DNA of 64,000 bases from Paraburkholderia sp. (GCA_004322045.1 SCRN01000002.1:1-64000); one strand, 5' to 3'; shown: positions 25,087 to 35,411, counted from the stretch's first letter. Notes: generated from the sequence alone by a model not told the origin. Made by a program: numbers and translations.

Positions 25087-26532
25087 ATGAATGTGAGGGC
25101 TACAACGGCCGAAACGGCAAGCGTGCCGGCTGCGGATGATGTGCGACGCGAGGTGGGCGCGCTGCTTGCCCGCGCACGCGAGGCGCAGCGCGTCTTCGAG
25201 CACGCCGGTCAAACGGCGCTCGATACAGCTGCGGCCGCGGCGGCATGGGCAATCATGGAGCCGGGCCGCAATCGCCGCCTCGCCGAGCTCGCGGTGCGCG
25301 ACACCGGCCTCGGCAACGTCGAGGACAAGGTTCAAAAGAACTTCCGCAAGACGCTTGGGCTGCTGCGCGATTTGCACGGCAAGCCTACTTGCGGCGTGAT
25401 CGCACGCGACGCCGAGCGCGGCATCGTCGAGATCGCGCGGGCGGTCGGCGTCGTCGCAGCGGTGACCCCATCGACCAACCCGGCGGCCACGCCCGCGAAC
25501 AAGATCGTCAATGCGCTCAAATGCGGCAATGCAGTAATCGTATCGCCATCGCCCAAGGGGCATTCGTCGTGCGCGCTGCTCGTCGAGTTCATTCATCAGC
25601 AGTTTGACAAAGCCGGGCTCGACCGGGCGCTCGTGCAACTGCTGCCGGCCCCCGTCAGCAAAGCGGCCAGCGCCGAGTTGATGGCGCAGGCGGACCTCGT
25701 CGTGGCGACAGGCTCGCAAGCGAACGTACGCATGGCCTACGCGAGCGGTACGCCGGCTTTCGGCGTCGGGGCGGGCAATGTCGCGTCGATCGTCGAACAC
25801 TCGGCCGATCTTGACGATGCGGCGCGCAAGATCGCACTGTCCAAGACGTTCGACAATGCGACGAGCTGCTCTTCCGAAAACAGCGTGGTGATCGAAGATG
25901 CGATCTATGACGCGATGCTCGATGCGCTGCAACGATGCGGGGGCGCATTGCTCGATGCAGCGCAAAAAGCCCGCCTGCAAGCGGTGATGTGGCGCGACGG
26001 CAAGCTCTCGGAGCACTGCACTGCAAAGCCGGCGTCGCGCATCGCGCAAACGGCCGGGCTGAGCGAGATCGCGGCGCGTGAGCCGGCGTTCTTGATGGTC
26101 GAGGAAAGCGGCTTCGGTGCCGAGCACCCGTTCTCGGGCGAAAAGCTCGCGCCGGTGCTGGCGCTCTATCGCGCGAGCGATTTCGAGGCGGCGGCAAGCA
26201 TCGTGCGCCAACTCTATGCCTATATGGGCGCGGGCCACTCGGTGGGCTTGCATACCGCGCATCTCGATCACGCAGTCCAATTGGGCGAGCGCTTGCCCGT
26301 TGCGCGCGTGATCGTCAATCAAGCGCATTGCCTCGCAACGGGCGGCAACTTCAACAACGGGCTGCCGTTCTCGCTGTCGATGGGATGCGGCACCTGGGGG
26401 CGCAACAATTTTTCGGGCAACCTCGATTACCGCTATTACCTTAACGTGACGCGGGTGGCTTATCCGATCGAGGAACGCGTGCCCGAGCTCGACGCGCTGC
26501 TTGGCGAGTACTTTAGGAGCGTCGGCCGATGA
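25087..26532 (+). CDS. sauS: Sulfoacetaldehyde dehydrogenase (acylating)
   Basis: 481-residue aldehyde dehydrogenase-fold enzyme of the CoA-acylating type. Landmarks: catalytic Asn in VTPSTNPAATPANK (N131), cofactor loop VVATGSQANV, GVGAGNV, and catalytic Cys261 in NATSCSSENS. In the sau pathway it reduces sulfoacetyl-CoA to sulfoacetaldehyde with NADPH. It could also act on related acyl-CoAs; the context with sauT and sauU fixes the call. I chose the ATG at 25087 because GGGAG is spaced five bases upstream; an ATG at 25075 adds four residues. Its stop overlaps the sauT start (ATGA), which suggests coupled translation. Confidence 0.87.
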   Translation: MNVRATTAETASVPAADDVRREVGALLARAREAQRVFEHAGQTALDTAAAAAAWAIMEPGRNRRLAELAVRDTGLGNVEDKVQKNFRKTLGLLRDLHGKPTCGVIARDAERGIVEIARAVGVVAAVTPSTNPAATPANKIVNALKCGNAVIVSPSPKGHSSCALLVEFIHQQFDKAGLDRALVQLLPAPVSKAASAELMAQADLVVATGSQANVRMAYASGTPAFGVGAGNVASIVEHSADLDDAARKIALSKTFDNATSCSSENSVVIEDAIYDAMLDALQRCGGALLDAAQKARLQAVMWRDGKLSEHCTAKPASRIAQTAGLSEIAAREPAFLMVEESGFGAEHPFSGEKLAPVLALYRASDFEAAASIVRQLYAYMGAGHSVGLHTAHLDHAVQLGERLPVARVIVNQAHCLATGGNFNNGLPFSLSMGCGTWGRNNFSGNLDYRYYLNVTRVAYPIEERVPELDALLGEYFRSVGR

Positions 26533-28151
26533 AAACGCCAACGACGCTGCGCGCATTGATCGACATGCGCGCGATGCAATCTCCAGACGAGCCGTTTCTG
26601 TTGACCGCCACCGCGCGCAATGACGCGCGCACCGATGAGGCGACGGCGATCACCTTCTCCATGCTGCGTGCGCAGTGCCGCGCGCTCGAGGTGCGCTTTC
26701 AGGCGGCCGGACTGCGGCGGGGCGACGTCGTATCCGTGTTCATGGGCAACAGCATGCAGACGGCCACGCTGCTGCTCGGGGCGATGTATAGCGGGCTCAT
26801 TGCTCACCCGCTCAATCTGCTGTGTCAGCCGTCGCAGTTGCGCTACATCGTCGAGCACTCGGATACCCGCATGATTTTCGTGTGCGACGAGACGGCCGAG
26901 GCGATCGCGGCCGCATGCTCGGCCCTTCGCGAGCAAGCGCCTACGCGAGACATCGCGCTCGTCCGTACGGCGCCCGATGCGCTCGAATTGCCGGCGCTGG
27001 CAGCGGGCCGTCTCGCGCTGGCCGAAACTGCGTCGGCGGGCGCCGAAGAAGAACCCGCGGACGAAGATCCCATGCTCGCTTGCGTCGAGCCGAACGACAT
27101 CGCGCTGTTGATGTACACGTCCGGCACGACAGGCGCGCCCAAAGGCGTGCTGCTGAGCCACCGCAATCTACTGGTCAATGCCCGCAACATCAGCGCCGAG
27201 CACCGGCTCGGCATGGGCGACCGCGTGCTCGCATCCTTGCCGCTTTATCACATCAATGGCCTCGTCGTGACGCTGCTCGCGCCGCTTTACCACGGTGGCT
27301 CGGTCGTGATGACGCCGCGTTTTTCGGCGCGCACGTTCTGGCAAGACGTTTCGCGCTTGCGCTGCACCTGGATCAACCTCGTGCCGACGATCGTCGCGTA
27401 CCTGCTGGGCGGGGAGCAACCGGATAAGGGCGACCTCTCGGCGCTCCGGTTTTGCCGCACGGCATCGGCAGCGCTTCCCGCCGATCATCATCGCGCGTTC
27501 GAGGCGCGCTTTGGCATCGGCATCATCGAAACGATGGGGATGACCGAAACGGCGGCGCCGATCTTCAGCAACCCCTCCGAGCCGGCATTGCGGCGCATTG
27601 GCAGCATCGGGCTGCCGTCGGGCGCGCAGGCGAAGGTGATCGATCGCGAGGGCCGCGAGTGCGCGGCATACGAGGCCGGTGAAATCGTGCTGCGCGGCGA
27701 GCAAATCATGCAGGGCTACTACAAGCGGCCCGATGAAACCGCGAAGGCCTTCACGGCGGACGGCTGGCTGCGCACGGGCGACCTCGGGTACCGCGACGAC
27801 GACGGCTATTTTTATATCAACGGCCGCGCCAAGGAGCTCATCATCAAAGGCGGCGAGAACATCGCGCCGCGCGAGATCGACGAAGCGCTATTGCGCCACC
27901 CGGGCGTGTTCGACGCGGCTGCGGTAGGCGTGCCCGATCCCGCATATGGACAGGAGATCGTCGCGTTCGTCGTGGCGCGCGAGGCGCACTGGGACGGCGC
28001 GCCCGACGCCGGCGAACTGCGCGCGCACTGCCTGAGGGAGCTGGGGCGGTACAAAACGCCGAAGGAATTCCACTTCGTCAGCGAACTGCCGCGCGGCCCG
28101 TCCGGCAAGGTGCAGCGCTTGAAGCTCGTCGCACCGCCGCCGCCCGACTGA
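26529..28151 (+). CDS. sauT: Sulfoacetate-CoA ligase (AMP-forming)
   Basis: 540-residue acyl-adenylate enzyme. P-loop-like MYTSGTTGAPKG at 195-206, adenylate motif near ETMGMTETAAP, hinge and ribose motif GWLRTGDLGYRDDDGYFY, and the C-terminal catalytic lysine in PSGKVQRLKL. In the sau pathway it activates sulfoacetate with ATP and CoA. It overlaps sauS by four bases. Without that context it would be called a generic acyl-CoA synthetase. Confidence 0.85.
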   Translation: MKTPTTLRALIDMRAMQSPDEPFLLTATARNDARTDEATAITFSMLRAQCRALEVRFQAAGLRRGDVVSVFMGNSMQTATLLLGAMYSGLIAHPLNLLCQPSQLRYIVEHSDTRMIFVCDETAEAIAAACSALREQAPTRDIALVRTAPDALELPALAAGRLALAETASAGAEEEPADEDPMLACVEPNDIALLMYTSGTTGAPKGVLLSHRNLLVNARNISAEHRLGMGDRVLASLPLYHINGLVVTLLAPLYHGGSVVMTPRFSARTFWQDVSRLRCTWINLVPTIVAYLLGGEQPDKGDLSALRFCRTASAALPADHHRAFEARFGIGIIETMGMTETAAPIFSNPSEPALRRIGSIGLPSGAQAKVIDREGRECAAYEAGEIVLRGEQIMQGYYKRPDETAKAFTADGWLRTGDLGYRDDDGYFYINGRAKELIIKGGENIAPREIDEALLRHPGVFDAAAVGVPDPAYGQEIVAFVVAREAHWDGAPDAGELRAHCLRELGRYKTPKEFHFVSELPRGPSGKVQRLKLVAPPPPD

Positions 28152-28271
28152 CGGGCACACAGCGCGGGTTGCAAGCGCCGAAGGGCGGCCCACAGCGGCG
28201 TCGACAGCGCACGCGCCCGGCCCGATAAAGACACCGAATTTCCCAAGAAAGAGACGGTAGGAGACATCGAC

Positions 28272-29654
28272 ATGAAACAACGTGCGCAGCGCGTGAAGAC
28301 GCGTCACATCATTTTGGCGGTCATGTGCCTCATGTACTTCATCTCGTACATCGACCGCGTGAACATCGCGGTCGCAGGGCCGCTGATCCGCCACGAGATG
28401 GGCTTGACCACCGTGCAACTCGGTCTTGTTTTTTCGGCGTTCGCCTATCCGTACGCGGCTATGCAGATCATTGGCGGATGCTTGTCGGACAAATTCGGCC
28501 CGAAGGTCGTCCTCACCGTGCTCTCGCTGATTTGGGGCGCGGCCACGCTGGCGACAGGATTCGCCGGCAGTGTCGCGACGCTCGTCGTGCTTCGCTTCCT
28601 GCTCGGGATCGGCGAAGGCGGGGCATTCCCCTCCGCGACGCGTGCCTTTACCTACTGGATGCCCGTGCGCGAACGGGGCTTTGCCCAAGGCATCACGCAT
28701 AGCTTCGCGCGCTTGGGCGGGGCCGTGACGCCGCCGCTCGTGCTCGCCGTCGTCGTTGCGGGAGGTTGGCGCGATGCGTTCATCTTGCTGGGTATCGCGA
28801 GCCTTGCTTGGACCGTGCTCTATTTGTTCGTGTTCACGAACACGCCCGAGCAGAATCGTCGCATCACGCAGGAGGAAACCGCGGAGATCGGCTACCGAAG
28901 CGGCGATTGCGAGCGAGCCAAGCGCGCGCCTACGCCATGGCGCAAGCTGATCCGGCGCATGTGGCTCGTCACCTTCGTCGACTTTTGCTACGGCTGGCTG
29001 CTGTGGGTCTATTTGACGTGGCTGCCGTCGTATCTGAAGGAATCGCGTGGCTTCGATTTGAAGCATCTCGCGCTGTTCACGGCGTTGCCGCTGCTCGCCG
29101 GGGTGGTGGGCGACACGTTGGGCGGCGTGGTGTCGGATCGCATCTACAAAAGCACAGGGCGGCTGCGCCTTGCGCGTTGCTCGGTGCTCGTCGTGGGCAT
29201 GGGCGGTTCGCTCGCATTCCTGTTGCCGATGATCTCCGTCGCCGATCCGATGACGGCGGTTTGGCTGCTCACTGGCTCGTTCTTCTTTCTGGAAATCACG
29301 AATCCGGTGCTGTGGACGCTGCCGCTCGACATCGCCGGCAAGTACGCCGGGACTGCTGGCGGGATGATGAACACCGGCTTCGGCATCGCGGGAATGATTT
29401 CTCCGGTTGCGTTCGGCTATCTGATCGAGCGCACCGGCAGCTATAACTCGCCGTTCATGGTGTCGGCCGGTTTGCTCGCATTGGGCGTGATCGCAGCCTT
29501 GTTCATCGACACGGCGCGGACCGTGGAAGCCGACGAGGAGCGCGAGCGCAGCGAGGGGCCGGCGGCGCGCGGCGCATTCGCTTTTGTCGACGCCGCGCCG
29601 GCCGTGCGGCTCGAACGCCATTCGCTGCGCCGGCCGCTGCGCTGGTGGCGCTGA
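28272..29654 (+). CDS. sauU: Sulfoacetate transporter, MFS
   Basis: 460-residue MFS protein of the ACS type, 12 membrane segments, with MYFISYIDRVNIAVAGPLI and the loop KFGPKVVL. Third gene of the sau unit (120 bp after sauT, AGGAGA ribosome site). The C. necator SauU is the sulfoacetate importer and belongs to the same family. Its C-terminus ends in an Arg/Ala-rich tail (RRPLRWWR). It stops 15 bp from the convergent GMC gene with no room for a terminator between them. Confidence 0.83.
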   Translation: MKQRAQRVKTRHIILAVMCLMYFISYIDRVNIAVAGPLIRHEMGLTTVQLGLVFSAFAYPYAAMQIIGGCLSDKFGPKVVLTVLSLIWGAATLATGFAGSVATLVVLRFLLGIGEGGAFPSATRAFTYWMPVRERGFAQGITHSFARLGGAVTPPLVLAVVVAGGWRDAFILLGIASLAWTVLYLFVFTNTPEQNRRITQEETAEIGYRSGDCERAKRAPTPWRKLIRRMWLVTFVDFCYGWLLWVYLTWLPSYLKESRGFDLKHLALFTALPLLAGVVGDTLGGVVSDRIYKSTGRLRLARCSVLVVGMGGSLAFLLPMISVADPMTAVWLLTGSFFFLEITNPVLWTLPLDIAGKYAGTAGGMMNTGFGIAGMISPVAFGYLIERTGSYNSPFMVSAGLLALGVIAALFIDTARTVEADEERERSEGPAARGAFAFVDAAPAVRLERHSLRRPLRWWR

Positions 29655-29669
29655 GTGCGCGCGCCCTCG

Positions 29670-31307
29670 TCACACGCCGGCGGCAGCCGGTTCGCCCTGC
29701 GAGAGCGCTTGCGTCGCGCGGTCTTCGAGGATCATCTCGGCTGCCTTCTCGGCGATCATGATGACCGGCGCGTTAGTGTTGCCCGACACGAGCTCCGGCA
29801 TGATCGACGCATCGACGACGCGCAAGCGGGCGACCCCGCGCACGCGCAGGCGCTCGTCCACGACGGCGAGCGCGTCGTTGCCCATCTTGCAGGTGCACGC
29901 GGGATGGTAGATGGACTGACTGAATTCTCGGGCGGCATCGAGCAATTCGGCATCGCTGCGGTAGTGCGCGCCCGGGGTGAATTCGGACACGATATGCGGC
30001 GCGAGCGATGGCGCGGCAGCGATGCGGCGCGCGACTTTGATCCCGTCGACGACGACCGGGTGATCGCGTTCGTCGGACAAATAGTTGGCGTGGATCAGCG
30101 GATAGCGCAGCGGATCGGGCGATACGATCTCGATATGGCCACGGCTGAAGGGCCGCAGTTGGCACACCGAAGCCGTAAAGGCGGAGAACCGATGCGCGCC
30201 CTGTCCGGGCTTATCCGCGCTGAGCGGCTGCATGTGAAATTGGATGTCGGGCCGATCGACGTCGGGGCGCGAGCGCGTGAAGATGGCGACCTGGCTCGCG
30301 GCAAGCGTCAGCGGGCCGGTGCGCCACAGCGCGTACTGCATGCCGATCCACGCTTTGCGCAGCGGGTGATTGACTTCGTCGTTGAGCGTGCGCTCGCGGG
30401 TGCGGTACACGAGCCGAACTTGCAGATGATCTTGCAGGTTCCGGCCAACCCCGGGCAGATCGAGCAGCACCGGCACGCCGGCGCGTTGCAGCACGCTTGC
30501 CGGGCCGATGCCCGAGTGCTGCAGAAGCTGCGGCGAGCCGATCGCGCCCGAGGCAATAATGACTTCGGCGCGGGCGCCCACGAACTTGCGTTCACCCCCT
30601 TGCAGGTATTCGACGCCGATCGCGCGCTTGCCCGCAAAGCGCACGCGGCAGGCCTGGGCACGCGTGAGCACGTGCAAGTTGCCGCGCCCGCGCGCCGGTT
30701 TCAAAAAGCCCTTAGCGGTGCTCCATCGAAAGCCTTTGTGGGCCGTCTGCTGGAAGTAGCCGACGCCTTCTTGCGTCGCACCGTTGTAGTCGGGATTGAG
30801 GGGAATGCCGATTTCCTGCGTGGCAGCGATGAAGTGATCGGCGATGGGCCGGCGCAATCGCAGATCGGACACTTTCAACGGTCCGCCCACGCCGTGATAG
30901 GTGTTCGCACCGCGTTCCTGATCTTCGGATTTCTTGAAGTAGGGCAGCACTTCGGCGTAGCTCCAGCCGCGGTTGCCCAGTGCAGCCCAGCGATCGTAGT
31001 CTTCGCGCTGTCCGCGCACATAGAGCAAGCCGTTGAGCGAGCTGGACCCGCCGAGCACTTTGCCGCGCGGCCAATCGATGCTGCGGCCGGCGAGATTGGC
31101 GTCGGGCTCGGTGCGATAGCACCAGTCGAGCTCGGGGTCGTGCATGGTCTTGAAATAGCCCACTGGCACGTGGATCCACGGATTGGTATCGGCGCCCCCG
31201 GCTTCGAGCAACAGGACGGTGTTGCGCGGATCGGCGCTCAGGCGATTGGCCAATACGCATCCCGCCGATCCCGCACCGACGATGACATAGTCGACTTCCG
31301 GTTCCAT
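29670..31307 (-). CDS. GMC-family flavoprotein dehydrogenase, candidate isethionate dehydrogenase
   Basis: 545 residues. FAD motif GAGSAG at 11-16 (DYVIVGAGSAGCVLANRLS), GMC signature GGSSSLNGLLYVRGQ, second signature GAIGSPQLLQHSGIG, and the C-terminal active-site stretch YHPACTCKMG and NTNAPVIMIAEKAAEMI. It is a choline-dehydrogenase-like alcohol dehydrogenase. In C. necator, isethionate is oxidised to sulfoacetaldehyde by a GMC-type enzyme (IseJ); with sau, xsc and pta on either side the same role is likely here. Choline or another alcohol remains possible. Start ATG 31307 with GGAG nine bases upstream; an upstream GTG-type extension crosses the regulatory region and is unlikely. Confidence 0.75.
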   Translation of the reverse strand: MEPEVDYVIVGAGSAGCVLANRLSADPRNTVLLLEAGGADTNPWIHVPVGYFKTMHDPELDWCYRTEPDANLAGRSIDWPRGKVLGGSSSLNGLLYVRGQREDYDRWAALGNRGWSYAEVLPYFKKSEDQERGANTYHGVGGPLKVSDLRLRRPIADHFIAATQEIGIPLNPDYNGATQEGVGYFQQTAHKGFRWSTAKGFLKPARGRGNLHVLTRAQACRVRFAGKRAIGVEYLQGGERKFVGARAEVIIASGAIGSPQLLQHSGIGPASVLQRAGVPVLLDLPGVGRNLQDHLQVRLVYRTRERTLNDEVNHPLRKAWIGMQYALWRTGPLTLAASQVAIFTRSRPDVDRPDIQFHMQPLSADKPGQGAHRFSAFTASVCQLRPFSRGHIEIVSPDPLRYPLIHANYLSDERDHPVVVDGIKVARRIAAAPSLAPHIVSEFTPGAHYRSDAELLDAAREFSQSIYHPACTCKMGNDALAVVDERLRVRGVARLRVVDASIMPELVSGNTNAPVIMIAEKAAEMILEDRATQALSQGEPAAAGV

Positions 31308-31456
31308 GAAAGAGGTCTCCTGACAGCCCCCGCGAGGCGGCGCAAGTGCCTGCTGCGTAGGGGTCGCCTCACTGTCGCGGATGGCGAAAGACGGCGCAAG
31401 ACCCACCCGCATTGCGCGGACCAAACTGAAACGGAAAGTATCGATTCGGGATCAAA

Positions 31457-31486
31457 AGCGCCGTGCGCCGCGCGGCGCACGGCGCT
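31457..31486. promoter_or_regulatory. 30-bp perfect palindrome with T-run on the minus strand
   Basis: Bases 31457-31486 read the same on both strands over all 30 positions: AGCGCCGTGCGCCGC followed by its complement. On the minus strand it is followed by TTTTGAT, the form of an intrinsic terminator. It lies 150 bp upstream of the GMC start, within the gap to the divergent AAA+ gene. It could end a GMC leader RNA, block antisense transcripts of the AAA+ gene, or be a binding site. Confidence 0.7.
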
Positions 31487-31591
31487 GTACCCACCGAAAC
31501 GGCGTCACTGGCGCTATGAGCGGCCCGGGGGTGGGCGATACGATGCGGTTCGAGGCGCGAACGGCTCGGCGGCGTAGCAAAGGAGAAAGCG

Positions 31592-32593
31592 GTGACGACG
31601 GATTTCATGCAGGACAGGCCCGATCGCATGGTATCGGTGCGCGAGTGCTTCGGCATCGACACGGGTTTGATGGCGCCCATGTTCGCCGAGCGCGACGATC
31701 ACGTGCCCGATATCGATCCGGCCTACCGGTTCAATCCGGACGTCACGCTTGCGATCCTTGCGGGCTTCATGCGCAATCGGCGCGTGATGGTGCAGGGTTT
31801 GCACGGCACCGGTAAATCGACGCACATCGAACAAGTGGCTGCGCGGCTGAACTGGCCGTGCGTGCGCGTGAACCTCGATGGCCATATCAGCCGGTTGGAT
31901 CTAGTCGGCAAGGACGCCATCGTCGTGCGCGAGGACCGGCAGATCACCGAGTTCCAAGAGGGAATCGTGCCGTGGGCGCTGCAGCGGCCCGTTGCGTTGA
32001 TCTTCGACGAATACGATGCCGGCCGGCCCGACGTCATGTTCGTGATTCAGCGCATCCTCGAGCGCGACGGCAGTTTCACGCTGCTCGATCAGAACCGCGT
32101 GATTCGCCCGCATCCGTACTTCCGGCTTTTCGCTACGTCCAATACCGTCGGCCTGGGCAACCTGAACGGGCTTTACCACGGCACGCAGATGCTCAACCAC
32201 GCGCAGATGGACCGCTGGAACGTCGTCGCGAAGCTGAGCTATCTGCCGCCCGAGCAGGAGGCCGGCATCGTGCTGGCTCGTGTGCCGGAGCTGGACGACT
32301 TCGCCGGTCGCGCGCGTGTCGAGCAGATGGTCGCGATGGCGGCGCTCACGCGCCGAGGTTTCGCCGCCGGCGATCTGTCGACGTTGATGTCGCCGCGCAC
32401 GGTGATCAACTGGGCGGAGAACTGCCAAATCTTCAACGACCCCGAACTCGCATTTCGCCTCACGTTCCTGAACAAATGCGACGAATCGGAACGTCCGATC
32501 GTCAGCGAGTACTATCAGCGCTGCTTCGGCGTCGAACTGGGCGAGCCAGGGCACGAAGCCGAAGCGGGCGGCGGCGCCTTGAAGCCGGCATGA
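31592..32593 (+). CDS. CobS/MoxR-like AAA+ ATPase
   Basis: 333 residues. Walker A GLHGTGKS (69-76), Walker B LIFDE (136-140), sensor segment FRLFATSNT, and a lid domain with [12 protein letters not shown]. The sequence is close to CobS, the AAA+ subunit of aerobic cobaltochelatase, and to MoxR/NorQ chaperones. The start is GTG at 31592, with AAGGAGAA upstream. It overlaps the VWA gene by four bases, so they form a pair like CobS-CobT, but no CobN-type chelatase or cobalamin gene is in the window. A metal-insertion or remodelling job for a neighbouring sulfonate enzyme is inference. Confidence 0.85.
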   Translation: MTTDFMQDRPDRMVSVRECFGIDTGLMAPMFAERDDHVPDIDPAYRFNPDVTLAILAGFMRNRRVMVQGLHGTGKSTHIEQVAARLNWPCVRVNLDGHISRLDLVGKDAIVVREDRQITEFQEGIVPWALQRPVALIFDEYDAGRPDVMFVIQRILERDGSFTLLDQNRVIRPHPYFRLFATSNTVGLGNLNGLYHGTQMLNHAQMDRWNVVAKLSYLPPEQEAGIVLARVPELDDFAGRARVEQMVAMAALTRRGFAAGDLSTLMSPRTVINWAENCQIFNDPELAFRLTFLNKCDESERPIVSEYYQRCFGVELGEPGHEAEAGGGALKPA

Positions 32594-34311
32594 TGACGGC
32601 CGCGCCTGACGCCGTGTGCGCCGCGGTGCGCCGCGAACGCTTGTGCGCGGCTGTGGCCCGCGCGCTGACGGGCGATGCCGCTTTGCATTATCGAAGCGGA
32701 CGGCTGTGCCGGCAGGTGCGACCGTTGCCGTTGCATGCGCCGCATCTGCGCAGCGACGCGACGCAGGACGATTTCGCTTTGCTGCGCGGCGCAGCCGATT
32801 GCGCGGCGATGCGGCTCGTGCATTCGGACGCGGCGTTGCATCGGTCCTTATCGCCGACGCCCTACATCGAGCGCTTGCTGTTCGAGATTTTCGAGCAGAT
32901 TCGCTGCGAGGCCCAGCCTGCGCCGGGCATGCACGGGCTTGCACGCAATTTGCGCGATCGCTTCGAGTCATGGTCGCGCGGCTATTTCAGGGCGGGGCTC
33001 GCCGACGATCACCTCGGCATCCTCGTCTATACGGTCGTGCAGATCGCATGGTCGCGCGTGACGGGTTGGCCCGTGCTCGACGAAACGGAGGGTCTCATCG
33101 AGGCCACGCGCGCCGGCATCGTCCCGCAGATCGGCTCGGACTTGGCGGGGCTGCGCCGGCATCGTTTCGATCAACGCGCCTATGCACGGCCTGCGCGCGA
33201 GTTGGCGCATCGGATCGCATCGATGCTCGCGCACGCGCGCGCCAGGTTCGGGGATAGCGGCGAGAACGAACGAAAACCCGATGATGCGTTGACCGCGTTC
33301 TCGCTATGGGTGGACTTCGACGAATCGCAGGAGGCCGGTGCTGAAAGCGCGGCGCCGGGCGCAAGTCGAAGCTTGGATCCGTCGACGCAGGGTTACCGCG
33401 CCTATACCACGCAGTTCGACCGCGAGGTGCGCGCAGCAGCGCTCGCCCGGCGGCCGCTGCTGCGCGACTACCGCGCGAAGCTGGATGAGCGCATTGCTGA
33501 AAGCGGCATCAACAGCGCACGCATTGCGCGCGAGTTGCAGTCAGCGCTTGCCGTCCCCCGCAGGGACGGCTGGTCGTTCGGCGAGGAAGACGGACGCATC
33601 GACGGACGTCGTTTGGCACAGGTCATCAGCTCGCCCGCCGAGCGGCGCGTGTTCATGCAGGAGCGGATGCGTCCGCACGGCGATTGTGCAATCGCTTTTC
33701 TGATCGACTGTTCGGCTTCGATGAAGGCGCAGATCGAAACCGTTGCGATGCTGGTCGATAGCCTCGCGCGCGCGAGCGAGCAAGCGGGGCTTGCGACCGA
33801 AGTGCTCGGTTTCACGACCGGCGCATGGAACGGCGGGCGCGCGCGGCTTCGGTGGCTCGCGTCTGCACGGCCGTCGCATCCGGGGCGCCTAAACGAGCTT
33901 TGCCATATGGTGTTCAAGACCGCGAACGATAGTTGGCGGCGTGCGCGCACCGACATCGCCGCGCTGTTCAAGGCCGATCTGTTTCGAGAGGGCGTGGACG
34001 GCGAGGCCGTCGAGTGGGCGTGCGCGCGGCTGGCCGCGCTGGCGGTCACGCGGCGCATCCTCGTCGTGATTTCGGATGGCAGTCCGATGGATGCGGCGAC
34101 CGCGCAGGCCAACCATGCGGCTTATCTCGATGCGCATCTAAAAGAGGTGCTTTTGCGCCACCAAACGCTGCGCGACGTGGATGTGGTGGGGCTGGGCATC
34201 GGGCGCGACTTGAGCGCTTACTACCGGCATTGCGCAACGTTGGACCCGGACGAGCCGCTCGATACGAAGCGGCTCGTCGGGGTGGCTCGGTGGATCGGAG
34301 CGAGGCGCTAG
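32590..34311 (+). CDS. CobT-like von Willebrand A domain protein
   Basis: 573 residues. The N-terminal half is helical and unassigned; the C-terminal VWA domain starts near residue 365 with MIDAS motif FLIDCSASM (Asp373) and a second acidic motif VISDGSPMD (Asp496). This is the CobT/NorD layout: an AAA+ partner plus a VWA protein that presents the client. The expected long Asp/Glu-rich linker of CobT is short here (only [13 protein letters not shown]). Start ATG 32590 overlaps the CobS-like stop (ATGATG). Convergent with pta. Partner call is firm; client is unknown. Confidence 0.83.
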   Translation: MMTAAPDAVCAAVRRERLCAAVARALTGDAALHYRSGRLCRQVRPLPLHAPHLRSDATQDDFALLRGAADCAAMRLVHSDAALHRSLSPTPYIERLLFEIFEQIRCEAQPAPGMHGLARNLRDRFESWSRGYFRAGLADDHLGILVYTVVQIAWSRVTGWPVLDETEGLIEATRAGIVPQIGSDLAGLRRHRFDQRAYARPARELAHRIASMLAHARARFGDSGENERKPDDALTAFSLWVDFDESQEAGAESAAPGASRSLDPSTQGYRAYTTQFDREVRAAALARRPLLRDYRAKLDERIAESGINSARIARELQSALAVPRRDGWSFGEEDGRIDGRRLAQVISSPAERRVFMQERMRPHGDCAIAFLIDCSASMKAQIETVAMLVDSLARASEQAGLATEVLGFTTGAWNGGRARLRWLASARPSHPGRLNELCHMVFKTANDSWRRARTDIAALFKADLFREGVDGEAVEWACARLAALAVTRRILVVISDGSPMDAATAQANHAAYLDAHLKEVLLRHQTLRDVDVVGLGIGRDLSAYYRHCATLDPDEPLDTKRLVGVARWIGARR

Positions 34312-34370
34312 CCGTCATAGACATAGCCGCAGCCGCAGCCGACGTCATCGCCGGCCACGCGGCGACTCCC

Positions 34371-35411
34371 TCACGCGGCGTGGGGTTCCTGCGAAGGATG
34401 GGCGCGGCGCGCGTGCGCGGCTTGCGCTTGCACGGCAGTGACAGCGATGACGTAGTAGATGTCCTCGCTGCTGCACCCGCGCGACAGATCGTTGGCGGGA
34501 TAATTCAACCCCTGTAGCAGCGGGCCGATCGCCTTGGCGCCGCCGATGCGTTCAGCGAGCTTGTAGCCGATATTGCCGGCGTCGAGATTGGGGAAGACGA
34601 GCACGTTCGCGTGACCGCCCACCTGCGAGTGTTCGATCTTACGTTCGGCGATTTCGGCGACGATCGCCGCGTCGAGTTGGACGTCGCCGTCGATGGCCAG
34701 GCCCGGGCGCACCGATTTCACGCGTTGCGTCGCCTCGATCACCTTGTCCACATGCGCGTGATGCGCACTGCCGCTCGTGGAAAAAGACAGCATCGCCACG
34801 CGCGGCTCCTCCATCAGCAAGCTGCGCGCGCTATCGGCGGCGGCCATGGCGATTTGCGCGAGTTGCTCGGCGTCGGGATCGACGACGAGCGCGCAATCGG
34901 AGAACACGAGTCCGCCCTTGTAGCGATGAAACGGCTCGCACAGCATCATCAGGAAGAAACTCGACACGAGCTTGAACGACGGCTCGAGCCCGATCAATTG
35001 AATCGCCGTGCGCACGACATCGGCCGTCGTGTTGACCGCGCCCGCCACCGATCCGTCGGCGTAACCGTGCCGCACCATCAGCGCCGAGAAGACGAGCGGC
35101 TTGAGCACTTCCCGTTGCGCCAGCTCCGGCGTCATGCCCTTGCCGCCGCGAAGCGCGACCAGGGTGTCGACGAACGGCGCGCGCCATTCGGAAGCGGCCG
35201 GATCGACGAGGGCGATGTCGCCGAGCGCGAGCGATTCGCGCTCGGCGGCCGCGCGGATGCGGCCGGGATCGCCGACCAGCATGACGCGCGCGATGCCTTC
35301 GCCGCTGGCGCGCACCGCGGCGGCCAGCACGCGTGGATCATCGGCCTCGCACAGCACGATACGCATGGGCGACGCGCGCGCCGCTTCGATGATGCGGTTC
35401 AGGGCTTTCAT
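34371..35411 (-). CDS. pta: Phosphate acetyltransferase
   Basis: 346 residues, the short Pta form without the N-terminal regulatory domain. Core motifs include [23 protein letters not shown] (split: [12 protein letters not shown]), [11 protein letters not shown] and the end [21 protein letters not shown]. It converts acetyl phosphate from Xsc into acetyl-CoA. It lies 13 bp downstream of xsc on the same strand, as in other sulfonate degraders. The C-terminus has an Ala/His-rich tail ([14 protein letters not shown]). Confidence 0.94.
   Translation of the reverse strand: MKALNRIIEAARASPMRIVLCEADDPRVLAAAVRASGEGIARVMLVGDPGRIRAAAERESLALGDIALVDPAASEWRAPFVDTLVALRGGKGMTPELAQREVLKPLVFSALMVRHGYADGSVAGAVNTTADVVRTAIQLIGLEPSFKLVSSFFLMMLCEPFHRYKGGLVFSDCALVVDPDAEQLAQIAMAAADSARSLLMEEPRVAMLSFSTSGSAHHAHVDKVIEATQRVKSVRPGLAIDGDVQLDAAIVAEIAERKIEHSQVGGHANVLVFPNLDAGNIGYKLAERIGGAKAIGPLLQGLNYPANDLSRGCSSEDIYYVIAVTAVQAQAAHARRAHPSQEPHAA

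Noticed and set aside
25054-26556. 500-codon minus-strand frame opposite sauS
   Set aside because: Antisense shadow with Arg/His-rich composition; sauS has a complete active site.
31592-34311. Calling the AAA+/VWA pair true cobaltochelatase subunits cobS and cobT
   Set aside because: No CobN, no cobalamin genes and no long acidic linker are seen, so gene symbols would over-claim.
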